Source: Chloroflexota bacterium
GTDB taxonomy: Bacteria > Chloroflexota > Limnocylindria > P2-11E
Direction: 5' to 3'
Assembly: GCA_005889445.1 (NCBI GenBank)
Contig: VBGS01000041.1
Location: forward strand, 1-6,010
Length of the DNA stretch: 6,010 nucleotides
In this document: positions 1 to 6,010 of the stretch, piece after piece
How the letters are laid out: each line of letters begins with the position of its first letter
Numbering within the stretch: position 1 is the first letter of the stretch
The notes under the pieces: model-generated
Told to the model about the DNA's origin: nothing
The model's database searches: none
Seen by the model: only the letters and a program-made list of their open reading frames with translations
Made by a program: the position numbers and the translations under genes

Positions 1-1251
1 CCGGTCGATACGAACGCGTCGCTCCTCGTCCATCATCTCGATGAAGGCGTCCACCGCCCGTTCACGCCACTGCTTTCCGCGCTGACGGATGAGCTCCGCC
101 CGGACCACGTCCCAGGCGAGACCTTTTCGATACGGCCGATCGGTCGTCATCGCGTCATAGGTGTCGGCCACCGAAATCACGGAGACCTCGACCGGGAGCT
201 CGTCGCCCGCGAGTCCGCGGGGGTATCCCTTGCCGTCATGGCGTTCGTGATGCGACAGGACGAGCTCCGCGCCTTCCCAGAATTCGGGAAGCCGTTTGAG
301 GAGCCGGTGCCCGATCTCGGCGTGGCGGCGCATCTCCTGCTGCTCGCTGTCGGTGAGCGGCCCCGGCTTCAGCAGGACAAGGTCGTTGGTGCCGATCTTG
401 CCGATGTCGTGCACGCGGGCCGCATCGCGGATGAGCTCGACCTGCGAATACTCGAGCTTGAGGCGCTTCGCGAGTCGCTCGGACAGGTCCGCGACGCGCT
501 TGCTGTGGCCATGCGTGTACGGGTCGCGCAGGTCGATGAGGTCGGCCAGCTCGAGGATGGCGGACTTGGTCTGCTCCCGGACCGCGGCGCTGTCGCGCAG
601 GGTGAGCAGGACGATCGCCATCGGAACACCGAACAGCACCAGCGTCCACGGCTGCGCCTGCGCGGCGATGGCCGCGAGCGCGCCGAGCACAAGCAGCGCC
701 GACTCGTACGGCAGGAGCCGGCGGTGCAGGCTCCACCACCCAACGAGCGGGTTCCGCCGGACCTGGAGCGCCACGACGATGTCGACAAGCGCCGTGTGCA
801 CGACGTATTTGGTGAGCGCCGCAAGGAGGATCGCCCACGGCTCGCGTGCCACGAGCGGTCCGCTCGCGAACACGGCGTAGACGGTCGCAGCGGCACCGGT
901 CGCCAGGACCGACGTCGCCGCGTTGAATCCGCGGTTGTACCAGCGCTGCCGGACGCCTCGGAAGTGGAGCGCGAGGAGTGTGCTCGCCGCCGCCGCCACC
1001 ATCGCGTAGAACGGTCCGAGGAGGAGACCGGCGGCGAAGGTCGCGGTCTCGTCGACCGTCATCTTCACCTTGACCGAGAGGTGCACCGGCCAGAGCTGGC
1101 CGACAGCCGCCATCGCCGTCACGAGTGCGAGGAGCACCGTGTCACCCGCGCGGAGATCCCCTCGGAACGCGGCGCTCGAAGGGAGGGCAACGAGCGCCGC
1201 GCCGAGGACCGCGAGGATGTAGGCGCGTAGCGGCCAGCGAAGACGTGCCAC
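1..1251 (-). CDS. Membrane-anchored HD-GYP domain protein, probable cyclic-di-GMP phosphodiesterase (3' end outside window)
   Basis: 417 residues are visible with no stop before the window edge. The N-terminal half (about residues 8-220) is a series of hydrophobic segments, probably five to seven membrane passes, with no sensor family I can name. The C-terminal half is a classic HD-GYP domain: DPYTHGHSKRV (243-253), HDIGKIG with H281/D282, H310 in HAEIGH, HHE (334-336), DGKGYP (339-344) and ADTYDAMTTDRPYR (362-375). All core metal ligands are present, so an active phosphodiesterase that hydrolyses cyclic-di-GMP at the inner membrane face is expected; activity is inferred from the family. The visible sequence ends in a helix usual near the domain's C-terminus, so only a short tail should be missing. 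The GTG start lies 3 bases after the stop of the upstream gene, and an in-frame TAG just before it excludes any earlier start. No good ribosome-binding site is seen, which fits translational coupling. There is no GGDEF, EAL or PAS domain. Confidence 0.94.
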   Translation of the reverse strand, partial: MARLRWPLRAYILAVLGAALVALPSSAAFRGDLRAGDTVLLALVTAMAAVGQLWPVHLSVKVKMTVDETATFAAGLLLGPFYAMVAAAASTLLALHFRGVRQRWYNRGFNAATSVLATGAAATVYAVFASGPLVAREPWAILLAALTKYVVHTALVDIVVALQVRRNPLVGWWSLHRRLLPYESALLVLGALAAIAAQAQPWTLVLFGVPMAIVLLTLRDSAAVREQTKSAILELADLIDLRDPYTHGHSKRVADLSERLAKRLKLEYSQVELIRDAARVHDIGKIGTNDLVLLKPGPLTDSEQQEMRRHAEIGHRLLKRLPEFWEGAELVLSHHERHDGKGYPRGLAGDELPVEVSVISVADTYDAMTTDRPYRKGLAWDVVRAELIRQRGKQWRERAVDAFIEMMDEERRVRIDR

Positions 1252-1254
1252 GGG

Positions 1255-1725
1255 CTAGAGCCCGATCAGCGTGTAGCTCACCTTGGTCGTCACGTTCGAT
1301 TTGCCCTTCACGGTCGAGCTGAGCCAGAGGTACGTTCCCGTGACGTGCGTCGAGGTGTCGAACGACGCGCTCGCCGGCACGGTCACCTTCACCACGACCG
1401 GAACCGCGAGCAGTCCCCACGACGCGGGAAGCGAACGCGTGATCTTGGCCGTGACCGGAACCGTGCCGGGAAGCGAGACGACCGCCGCAACCGCGTTCGC
1501 AGGTACCAGGAGCTCGAACTGGACAGGCCCCTTGACGCTCGAGGCGTAGCTGTACGCGAAGGTCGTGCTGACGTCCACGATCGCGCCGTTCACGACGAAC
1601 GTCGGATCCTCTTCGCACCACTGCGGACTCGCGCTGGCGCCGCCGCCGAGCGTCAGACTTGAGACCGTCAGCGCGGCAGAGAACGCGAAAGACCGCAGAA
1701 AGCGCCCGGATACACGCCGCCCCAT
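1255..1725 (-). CDS. Small predicted secreted protein of unknown family
   Basis: 156 residues. The N-terminus looks like a Sec signal peptide: basic start (RR at 3-4, R8, R11), hydrophobic core at about 13-26, and an ASA site giving likely cleavage after residue 32. The mature part of about 124 residues is rich in Val, Ser, Thr and Ala, alternates like beta strands, and has few charged residues, suggesting an all-beta extracellular or surface domain. A single Cys (C37) sits in a PQWCEEDP segment just after the cleavage site. It is not in a typical lipobox, so a lipoprotein is unlikely. I do not recognise the family and assign no function. The ATG is preceded by a G-rich stretch (GGTGGTG, about 1730-1736) that could serve as a weak ribosome-binding site. 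It is the first gene of a two-gene unit with the HD-GYP gene, whose start lies 3 bases after this stop. The protein might be an output or partner of that signalling protein, but this is inferred only from position. Confidence 0.75.
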   Translation of the reverse strand: MGRRVSGRFLRSFAFSAALTVSSLTLGGGASASPQWCEEDPTFVVNGAIVDVSTTFAYSYASSVKGPVQFELLVPANAVAAVVSLPGTVPVTAKITRSLPASWGLLAVPVVVKVTVPASASFDTSTHVTGTYLWLSSTVKGKSNVTTKVSYTLIGL

Positions 1726-1755
1726 GTCACCACCACCCCACTAACTTTTGATCCC

Positions 1756-1774
1756 GTACCCCCGAGCGGAGTAC
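1756..1774. promoter_or_regulatory. GTAC-flanked dyad, candidate operator
   Basis: A 19-base dyad has outer arms GTAC/GTAC, one mismatch, inner CC/GG pairs and a 5-base centre. It lies 30 bases upstream of the secreted-protein start codon, where a regulator or an mRNA structure could control the two-gene unit. The symmetry is seen directly; the regulatory role is inference. The same symmetry could form an RNA hairpin in the 5' leader. Confidence 0.3.
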
Positions 1775-1790
1775 CTCGAAAGGATGAGGT
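1773..1790. other. Small hairpin next to the GTAC dyad
   Basis: ACCTC and GAGGT form a 5-bp stem around an 8-base A/G-rich loop. It overlaps the GTAC dyad by two bases, so the two structures could be mutually exclusive or stacked in a leader RNA of the secreted-protein gene. A 5-bp stem can arise by chance. Confidence 0.2.
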
Positions 1791-1826
1791 CGTCGTTACA
1801 TGGCGCGTGTCTCGACCCGGTCGCAG

Positions 1827-1857
1827 CCCACGTCAACGGATGGTGCGTCAACGTGGG
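1827..1857. terminator. Imperfect hairpin after the adenosine deaminase gene, no U-tract
   Basis: Arms 1827-1838 and 1846-1857 can pair over 12 positions with two central mismatches and a 7-base loop. The outer seven pairs (CCCACGT/ACGTGGG) are perfect. The hairpin lies 18 bases beyond the deaminase stop and no T-run follows on the minus strand, so it is at best a weak or factor-assisted terminator. The arms also contain an 8-base direct repeat, CGTCAACG, at 1831-1838 and 1846-1853. An operator is therefore an equally good reading; on the minus strand each copy contains TTGACG, which resembles a -35 hexamer. Confidence 0.3.
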
Positions 1858-1863
1858 GTAAAG

Positions 1864-1875
1864 ACCGCGCGCGGT
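1864..1875. repeat. Perfect 12-base GC palindrome abutting the deaminase stop codon
   Basis: ACCGCGCGCGGT is fully self-complementary and starts at the base after the TAA stop of the deaminase gene on the minus strand, followed there by CTTT. As RNA it would form only a 4-bp stem with a CGCG loop. It may contribute to 3'-end formation together with the hairpin downstream, or be a chance product of high GC. Confidence 0.3.
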
Positions 1876-2982
1876 TTAGGCGCTGGGTGGAAGTGGATAG
1901 CCCGCGAGTGCGGGTTCACCGCGAAGGCGCGCGTAGCCGGGTTTGATCCGCGCGTAGATGATCGCGACCCGCTCGTCGTATCCCGCGAACGCGCTCTTCA
2001 TCGCGTTGATCGACAGGCGCTCGACGTCGGCAAGGGTGAGGCCGATCACGCGCGAGAGGCGCTGGAACTCTTCGGAAAGGCTGATGTGCGACATGAGCCG
2101 GTTGTCGGTGTTCACGGTGACTCGGAAGCGCTCGGCGATGAAATGCCGGATGGGGTGCTCTCCGATGGTCGGCACCGCTCCGGTGTCGACGTTCGATGAG
2201 GGGCAGAGCTCGAGCGGGATCCGCTTGTCCTTCACGTACTCGGCGAGCGGACCGATCTTCACGACCTTGCCGTCCTCGCCGATCGCGATGTCCTCGACAA
2301 GCCGGACCCCGTGCCCGATGCGGTGAGCGCCGCAGTACTGCAGCGCCTGCCAGATCGAGGGCGGCCCGAAGGCCTCGCCGGCGTGGATCGTGACCGAAAA
2401 ATTCTCCCGGTGGCAGAGCTGGAACGCGGCGAGGTGCGCCTTTGGCGGATGCCCTGCCTCTTCGCCCGCGATGTCGAATCCGACGACGCCGCGGTCGCGA
2501 TGGGCCACCGCGAGCTCGGCCATCTCGAGCGAGTCGCTGCGGTCCCGCATCGCGCAGATGATCTGACGGAGCGTGATGCGATGGTCACGCTCGGCTCGCT
2601 CGAAGCCGCGCTGCACCGCGATGACCACCTGCTCGAGGTTGAGCCCGCGCGTGATGTGGAAGACGGGCGCGTATCGGACCTCCGCGTACACGACGCCGTC
2701 GCGGGCGAGGTCCTCGCCGCATTCATACGCGACCCGCTCGATCGCTTCTTCGGTCTGCATGACCGCGATCGTGTGCGCGAACCCTCGCAGGTACAGCGAC
2801 AGCGATCCCGATGCCGCGCTCGCATGGAACCATCGTCCGAGCTCCGCCGGGTCATACGTGGGAAGCCCTTCGTAGCGCTGGTCCTTCGCGAGCTCGACGA
2901 CCGTCAGCGGACGCAGACCCCCGTCGAGATGATCGTGGAGGAGCGCTTTCGGAGCGGCACGGAGCGTCTCGATCGGGATCAC
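1876..2982 (-). CDS. add: Adenosine deaminase
   Basis: 368 residues from the GTG at 2982. Adenosine deaminases convert adenosine (and deoxyadenosine) to inosine with a zinc ion in the cytoplasm. Visible motifs in order: HDHLDGG with zinc ligands H16 and H18; HAGE (200-203) with the zinc ligand His and the catalytic Glu; GHG with H224; LCPSSN ending at residue 264; and NTDN (292 to 295 region), whose Asp is the remaining metal ligand. Where E. coli and animal enzymes have NTDD, this has NTDN followed by RLMS, the form I associate with actinobacterial deaminases. The length is normal for that group. An in-frame GTG at 3051 would add 23 residues and overlap the upstream gene by 58 bases. I prefer the GTG at 2982 because it starts just before the conserved core, lies 11 bases after the upstream stop, and has a GGGATAGG-type ribosome-binding site about 10 bases upstream. 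It is the last gene of the probable three-gene operon. Confidence 0.93.
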   Translation of the reverse strand: MIPIETLRAAPKALLHDHLDGGLRPLTVVELAKDQRYEGLPTYDPAELGRWFHASAASGSLSLYLRGFAHTIAVMQTEEAIERVAYECGEDLARDGVVYAEVRYAPVFHITRGLNLEQVVIAVQRGFERAERDHRITLRQIICAMRDRSDSLEMAELAVAHRDRGVVGFDIAGEEAGHPPKAHLAAFQLCHRENFSVTIHAGEAFGPPSIWQALQYCGAHRIGHGVRLVEDIAIGEDGKVVKIGPLAEYVKDKRIPLELCPSSNVDTGAVPTIGEHPIRHFIAERFRVTVNTDNRLMSHISLSEEFQRLSRVIGLTLADVERLSINAMKSAFAGYDERVAIIYARIKPGYARLRGEPALAGYPLPPSA

Positions 2983-2993
2983 GGGCGCGAAGC

Positions 2994-4391
2994 CTATCCC
3001 GCCCAGCGCACGAGAAGGAGCCCGATCGAGAGCGCGACCGTCGCGAGCCACAGGAGCCGAAGCGCGCCTTCGGGAGCGGCGATCAGCGCTCGGCGGTCAA
3101 GCGCTTCGGTCGTGCCGTCGCGGAAGGTGATCGTGCCGGTGACGTCCCGCGCCTTGCGGCGAATTCGCCGGACCGGCGTCGAGAGCCGACGCTGGGCCAG
3201 GCTGAGGAGCGACGCCGCGATCGCGACGACGATCGCGGGAGCGACGGGGGCCCCGGTCGCGACCGCGGCGGTGAGCACGGGAAAGCCACCCCAGCCGAGC
3301 GCGAATCCCATATCGCTGTGGATGATCGGTGCCTCCAATCCGTAGAGCACGACGAGCGCAGCGCCGACCGCCACGAACGCGAGAAGCCACAGACCAAGCT
3401 GGAAAGCCGCGACGATGCCGAGCGCGATCGCCGACGCAAGTGCCACTGCGCCGAACGCAACGAGCGCTGCCGTCGGGATCCGCGTGCCAAGCGGACGGCC
3501 CTGAAGCTCGTCGAACGAATGCGCCGCGACGCCGACGCCCAGAAAGAAAGCAAGGAGTGCGCCTGCGACGATCCGAGCATCGGGCGCCGGCGACAGCGAC
3601 GCACCGAGCAGGACATACGAGAGATGCCACAGCGTGTACGGCGGATGCAAGAGCGTCCACCCTAAGTCGGGCGGGGACCCCTCCGTCGCGCGGGGGCCCT
3701 CGGTGGCGCCGGCCCTCGTCCCAGTCATGACAACGCCGCCGCCAAGGCTCATCCGCGCTGACCGTACGTCGCAGAGCCCCGCGTCACGCCAGTACCTCTC
3801 CACTTCACGCTCGGTGTGATGCTTGTAGAAGCGCTCGATGCTCGGACCGAGAAAGGCGCCGACGGCGCTCCACTTCTTGGAGAAGAGAAGTCCGCCGAGC
3901 GGGAGTCCGACGCGCGTCCAGAGTCGCCACGCCCACCGCAGCGGACCCGTCGGCAGCGCGAATTCCACCATGCCGATCCGTCCCCCCGGCTTCACGACCC
4001 GCGCGAGCTCGCGCATCGTCGCGGCGGGATCGTCGACGTACCGCAGCAGATAGGTGAAGGTAAGGTGGTCGAAGCTCGCATCCGGAAAGGGCAAGCGTTC
4101 CGCGAGCCCACGTACGAGCGGGATGTGGCCGTCGTTCGCGGCGGCGGCACGGAGCATGTCCGCGCTCTGATCCAGTCCGATCACCCGGCAGCCGTAGCGG
4201 CTGATGAGCTCGCGAGCGACGAGGCCCGTCCCGGTCGCGACATCGAGGACCGTCTCGCCGGGCGCCGCCTTGATCGACCCGACGAGCGCGCGACGCCAGC
4301 GCGGGTCCTGGCCGAAGCTGAGGACCGATCCAGCGCGCTCGTAGGTGGAACCGATGCCGCTGAAGATGCGCGCCGCGTCCGATGAGGGCAT
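2994..4391 (-). CDS. UbiE/MenG-like SAM methyltransferase fused to a UbiA-like polytopic membrane domain
   Basis: One uninterrupted 465-residue frame. Residues 1-226 are a class I methyltransferase: the N-terminal helix pattern YERAGSVLSFGQDPRWRR (17-34) is that of UbiE/MenG enzymes, VLDVATGTG (48-56) binds SAM, D74 should contact its ribose, and later segments (LPFPDASFDHL, VVKPGGRIGMVEF) fit the family. A low-complexity linker with two ATEG copies (229-238) leads to a membrane domain (about 244-400) with five or six predicted passes. Its AHSFDELQGRPLGTRIP segment (290-306) resembles the first Asp-rich motif and following RPL of UbiA prenyltransferases, but only D294 and E295 remain of the acidic residues. 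A basic stretch (401-414), a short soluble segment and a final membrane helix (444-462) follow. The methyltransferase call is firm. The quinone or prenyl-lipid substrate and the UbiA relationship are inferred. The ATG is 5 bases after the stop of the molybdenum hydroxylase gene, and a GAGGG overlaps that stop. Confidence 0.83.
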   Translation of the reverse strand: MPSSDAARIFSGIGSTYERAGSVLSFGQDPRWRRALVGSIKAAPGETVLDVATGTGLVARELISRYGCRVIGLDQSADMLRAAAANDGHIPLVRGLAERLPFPDASFDHLTFTYLLRYVDDPAATMRELARVVKPGGRIGMVEFALPTGPLRWAWRLWTRVGLPLGGLLFSKKWSAVGAFLGPSIERFYKHHTEREVERYWRDAGLCDVRSARMSLGGGVVMTGTRAGATEGPRATEGSPPDLGWTLLHPPYTLWHLSYVLLGASLSPAPDARIVAGALLAFFLGVGVAAHSFDELQGRPLGTRIPTAALVAFGAVALASAIALGIVAAFQLGLWLLAFVAVGAALVVLYGLEAPIIHSDMGFALGWGGFPVLTAAVATGAPVAPAIVVAIAASLLSLAQRRLSTPVRRIRRKARDVTGTITFRDGTTEALDRRALIAAPEGALRLLWLATVALSIGLLLVRWAG

Positions 4392-4396
4392 CGCCC

Positions 4397-6010
4397 TCAG
4401 CCGCGCACGGCCCGACGCGGATCGTCGCCCGGTTCGATCCGCCAGCCCGATGCGGTCGGCGAGCCGAAGACGATGTCGTCGGGACGCACCGGCACCCGGC
4501 GCAGCTCACGACCCGTGGCGGCGCGGATCGCCGCGACGATCGCCGGAGTGCTCGAGATGGTCGGAGGCTCCCCGACGCCCTTCGCGCCGTACGGCGCGTC
4601 GGGGTGCGGATGCTCGATCAGCGCAGTGACGACCGGCGGCATATCGAGCGTCGTCGGGAGCAGGTAATCGGTGAACGACGCGTTGCGCACGTGGCCGTCG
4701 CGCAGCTGGACCTCCTCCATGACCGCGAGCCCGAGACCCTGCGCGATGCCGCCCTCGATCTGCCCCACGACGGCAAGTGGGTTGATCGCCTTGCCGACGT
4801 CCTGCGCCGTGGCGATCTGAACGACCTTCACGAGTCCGGTCTCGACGTCGACGTCGACGACCGCGCGGTGCGCCGCGAAGAGGAACGCGACGTGTCCCTG
4901 GTTCTGGGTGGTCGCGTTGCGCTGTTCGGTGTCGCGGTGGCGGTGCGTGACCGTCCGGTCGATCGGCTCATCGAGGAGAGCGTCGAGCTCGTCGGGACGA
5001 CGGCCGGCGCGACGCGCCCGCGCGAGAAGCTCCGCCTTCACCTCGCGACACGCCTCGAGCACCGCACCGCCGGTCATCCAGGTCTGCCGCGATGCCGATG
5101 ACGAGCCGGCGGATCCGATCGACGTGTCCGGCGGATCGAGCTCGACGCGCTCGATGCCGAGCTCGGTACGCGCGATCTGCTGACACACGGTGACGATCCC
5201 CTGCCCGACCTCGGCGGCCGCTGTGTGGATCCGCGCGATGGGGCCCAGCGCGTCGCGGTAGAGACGGAGACGCGCCGTCGCGAAGTCGTCGAAGCCGTGC
5301 GAGTAGCAAACGTTCTTCATACCGACGGCGTAGCCGACGCCGCGGCGAACGCCTTCACCGTTCGTCAGGTTCCCGGCGCCGCCGGGCAGCGCGATCGGAT
5401 CGTCCGGGATGCGCGCGTCTGGCAGCGCGGCCTCGGCGCAGCGACTCAGGATCTCCGCGACGGGGGCACTGCCCTCGACCGGTTGCCCGGTCACGATCGC
5501 ATCGCCGTTGCGGAGCGCGTTGCGCGCGCGAAGCGCCAGCGGCGAGATCCCGAGCTTCGCCGCAAGCGCGTCCATCTGCGCTTCGTAGGCGAAGCAGGTC
5601 TGCACCGCCCCGAAGCCGCGCATCGCGCCGGCCGGTGGATTGTTCGTATAGGCGCCGACCGCGTGGATTCGCGCGTTCGGGACCCGGTAGGGCCCTGCGC
5701 CAAAGCACGCCGCATTCGCGATGACCGCCGGGCTCGAGGAGGCGTACGCGCCGCCGTCGAGGACGATCGTGGCCCTGACGAAGACGAGGTCGCCCGCGCT
5801 TGTCGCCCCATGCCGGTACCAGAGCTTGGCGGGATGCCGATGGACATGGCCGTAGAAGGATTCCTCGCGACCGTAGGTCATGCGGACCGGCCGCTTCGTC
5901 GCGAGCGCGAGCAGGCAGGTGTGGATCTGCAGCGTGACGTCTTCGCGCGCCCCGAAAGCACCGCCGACGCCGGCGAGTACGAGATGCACTTTCGACTCCG
6001 GCAGCCCAAG
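4397..6010 (-). CDS. Xanthine dehydrogenase-family molybdopterin-binding subunit (5' end outside window)
   Basis: 537 residues are visible; the reading frame is open to the window edge, so the GTG at 5989 is not the real start. Full-length family members have roughly 750-800 residues, so the N-terminal third lies outside. Visible landmarks, numbered from the window edge: GGAFGARE (16-23), RGFG (131-134), EVGQG (267-271), GSSSASRQT (302-310), DVGKAINPLAVVGQIEGG, and GVGEPP with the presumed catalytic glutamate E481. These are the molybdopterin-cytosine-dinucleotide contacts and active-site base of the family. Such subunits hydroxylate a heterocycle or aldehyde using water and pass electrons to partner 2Fe-2S and FAD subunits, which would lie upstream. 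E23 aligns with Glu802 of bovine xanthine oxidoreductase, which aldehyde oxidases lack; this and the nearby adenosine deaminase favour a purine such as hypoxanthine or xanthine. CoxL-like or other Mo-hydroxylase substrates are not excluded, so I give no symbol. It leads the visible part of the operon. Confidence 0.9.
   Translation of the reverse strand, partial: LGLPESKVHLVLAGVGGAFGAREDVTLQIHTCLLALATKRPVRMTYGREESFYGHVHRHPAKLWYRHGATSAGDLVFVRATIVLDGGAYASSSPAVIANAACFGAGPYRVPNARIHAVGAYTNNPPAGAMRGFGAVQTCFAYEAQMDALAAKLGISPLALRARNALRNGDAIVTGQPVEGSAPVAEILSRCAEAALPDARIPDDPIALPGGAGNLTNGEGVRRGVGYAVGMKNVCYSHGFDDFATARLRLYRDALGPIARIHTAAAEVGQGIVTVCQQIARTELGIERVELDPPDTSIGSAGSSSASRQTWMTGGAVLEACREVKAELLARARRAGRRPDELDALLDEPIDRTVTHRHRDTEQRNATTQNQGHVAFLFAAHRAVVDVDVETGLVKVVQIATAQDVGKAINPLAVVGQIEGGIAQGLGLAVMEEVQLRDGHVRNASFTDYLLPTTLDMPPVVTALIEHPHPDAPYGAKGVGEPPTISSTPAIVAAIRAATGRELRRVPVRPDDIVFGSPTASGWRIEPGDDPRRAVRG

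Noticed and set aside
238..1230. A 330-codon open frame on the plus strand opposite the HD-GYP gene
   Set aside because: Its product is a low-complexity Arg/Glu/Asp-rich sequence typical of the antisense of high-GC coding DNA, while the minus strand encodes an intact HD-GYP domain.
1726..1800. A cyclic-di-GMP riboswitch in the leader of the secreted protein and HD-GYP unit
   Set aside because: The conserved GEMM-I sequence blocks are not present; only short generic hairpins are seen.
1807..1836. A sigma-70 promoter made of TTGACG (1836-1831) and GAGACA (1812-1807) on the minus strand, 18-base spacer
   Set aside because: The -10 element lacks the TAnnnT pattern, and the TTGACG is part of the hairpin arm, so the match is too weak to annotate.
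2983..3051. An upstream GTG that would extend the adenosine deaminase by 23 residues
   Set aside because: It forces a 58-base overlap with the preceding gene and adds sequence that looks like frame-shifted reading of that gene; the GTG at 2982 has better spacing and starts at the conserved core.
2311..3345. A 344-codon open frame on the plus strand spanning the deaminase gene and the end of the methyltransferase fusion
   Set aside because: It is Arg-rich with no recognisable domain and lies opposite two clear genes.
3670..3720. Possible frameshift or misassembly joining a methyltransferase gene to a separate membrane-protein gene
   Set aside because: The frame is continuous, the junction is a low-complexity linker with two ATEG copies, and no start codon with a ribosome-binding site is evident for a separate downstream gene. 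It remains worth checking by homologues.
4842..4860. Three tandem copies of TCGACG inside the molybdenum hydroxylase gene
   Set aside because: It simply encodes an alternating Val-Asp stretch conserved in the family and is explained by coding plus GC bias.

Overview
The window is GC-rich, densely packed bacterial DNA with five genes, all on the minus strand, so the order of transcription is from high to low coordinates. The strong G/C third-position bias, GTG starts, tight spacing and an actinobacterial-style adenosine deaminase (NTDN instead of NTDD) suggest an uncultured high-GC lineage. A Chloroflexota or Actinomycetota environmental genome fits best, but that placement is an impression rather than a proof. 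Two genes run off the window edges: a molybdenum hydroxylase loses its N-terminus on the right, and an HD-GYP protein loses a short C-terminal tail on the left.

Right block (6010 to 1876), probably one operon. The C-terminal 537 residues of a xanthine dehydrogenase-type molybdopterin subunit come first. After a 5-base gap comes an unusual 465-residue protein that joins a UbiE/MenG-like SAM methyltransferase to a polytopic membrane domain resembling UbiA prenyltransferases. Eleven bases further on is an adenosine deaminase. The first and third genes fit purine salvage or degradation (adenosine to inosine; hypoxanthine to xanthine to urate). The quinone-type methyltransferase fusion between them has no obvious place in that pathway and is the most interesting element here.

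Spacer (1875 to 1726). This 150-base gap holds no gene but several symmetrical elements: a perfect 12-base GC palindrome right after the deaminase stop, an imperfect 12-bp hairpin whose arms also carry a direct repeat, a GTAC-flanked dyad and an adjoining small hairpin. They may end the first transcript and control the second. No clear sigma-70 promoter and no U-tract terminator is visible.

Left block (1725 to 1). A small predicted secreted protein of unknown family is followed, 3 bases after its stop codon, by a multi-pass membrane protein with a C-terminal HD-GYP domain. All the core metal-binding motifs of that domain are present, so it is probably an active cyclic-di-GMP phosphodiesterase. 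The pairing suggests a signalling unit linked to an envelope or extracellular protein.
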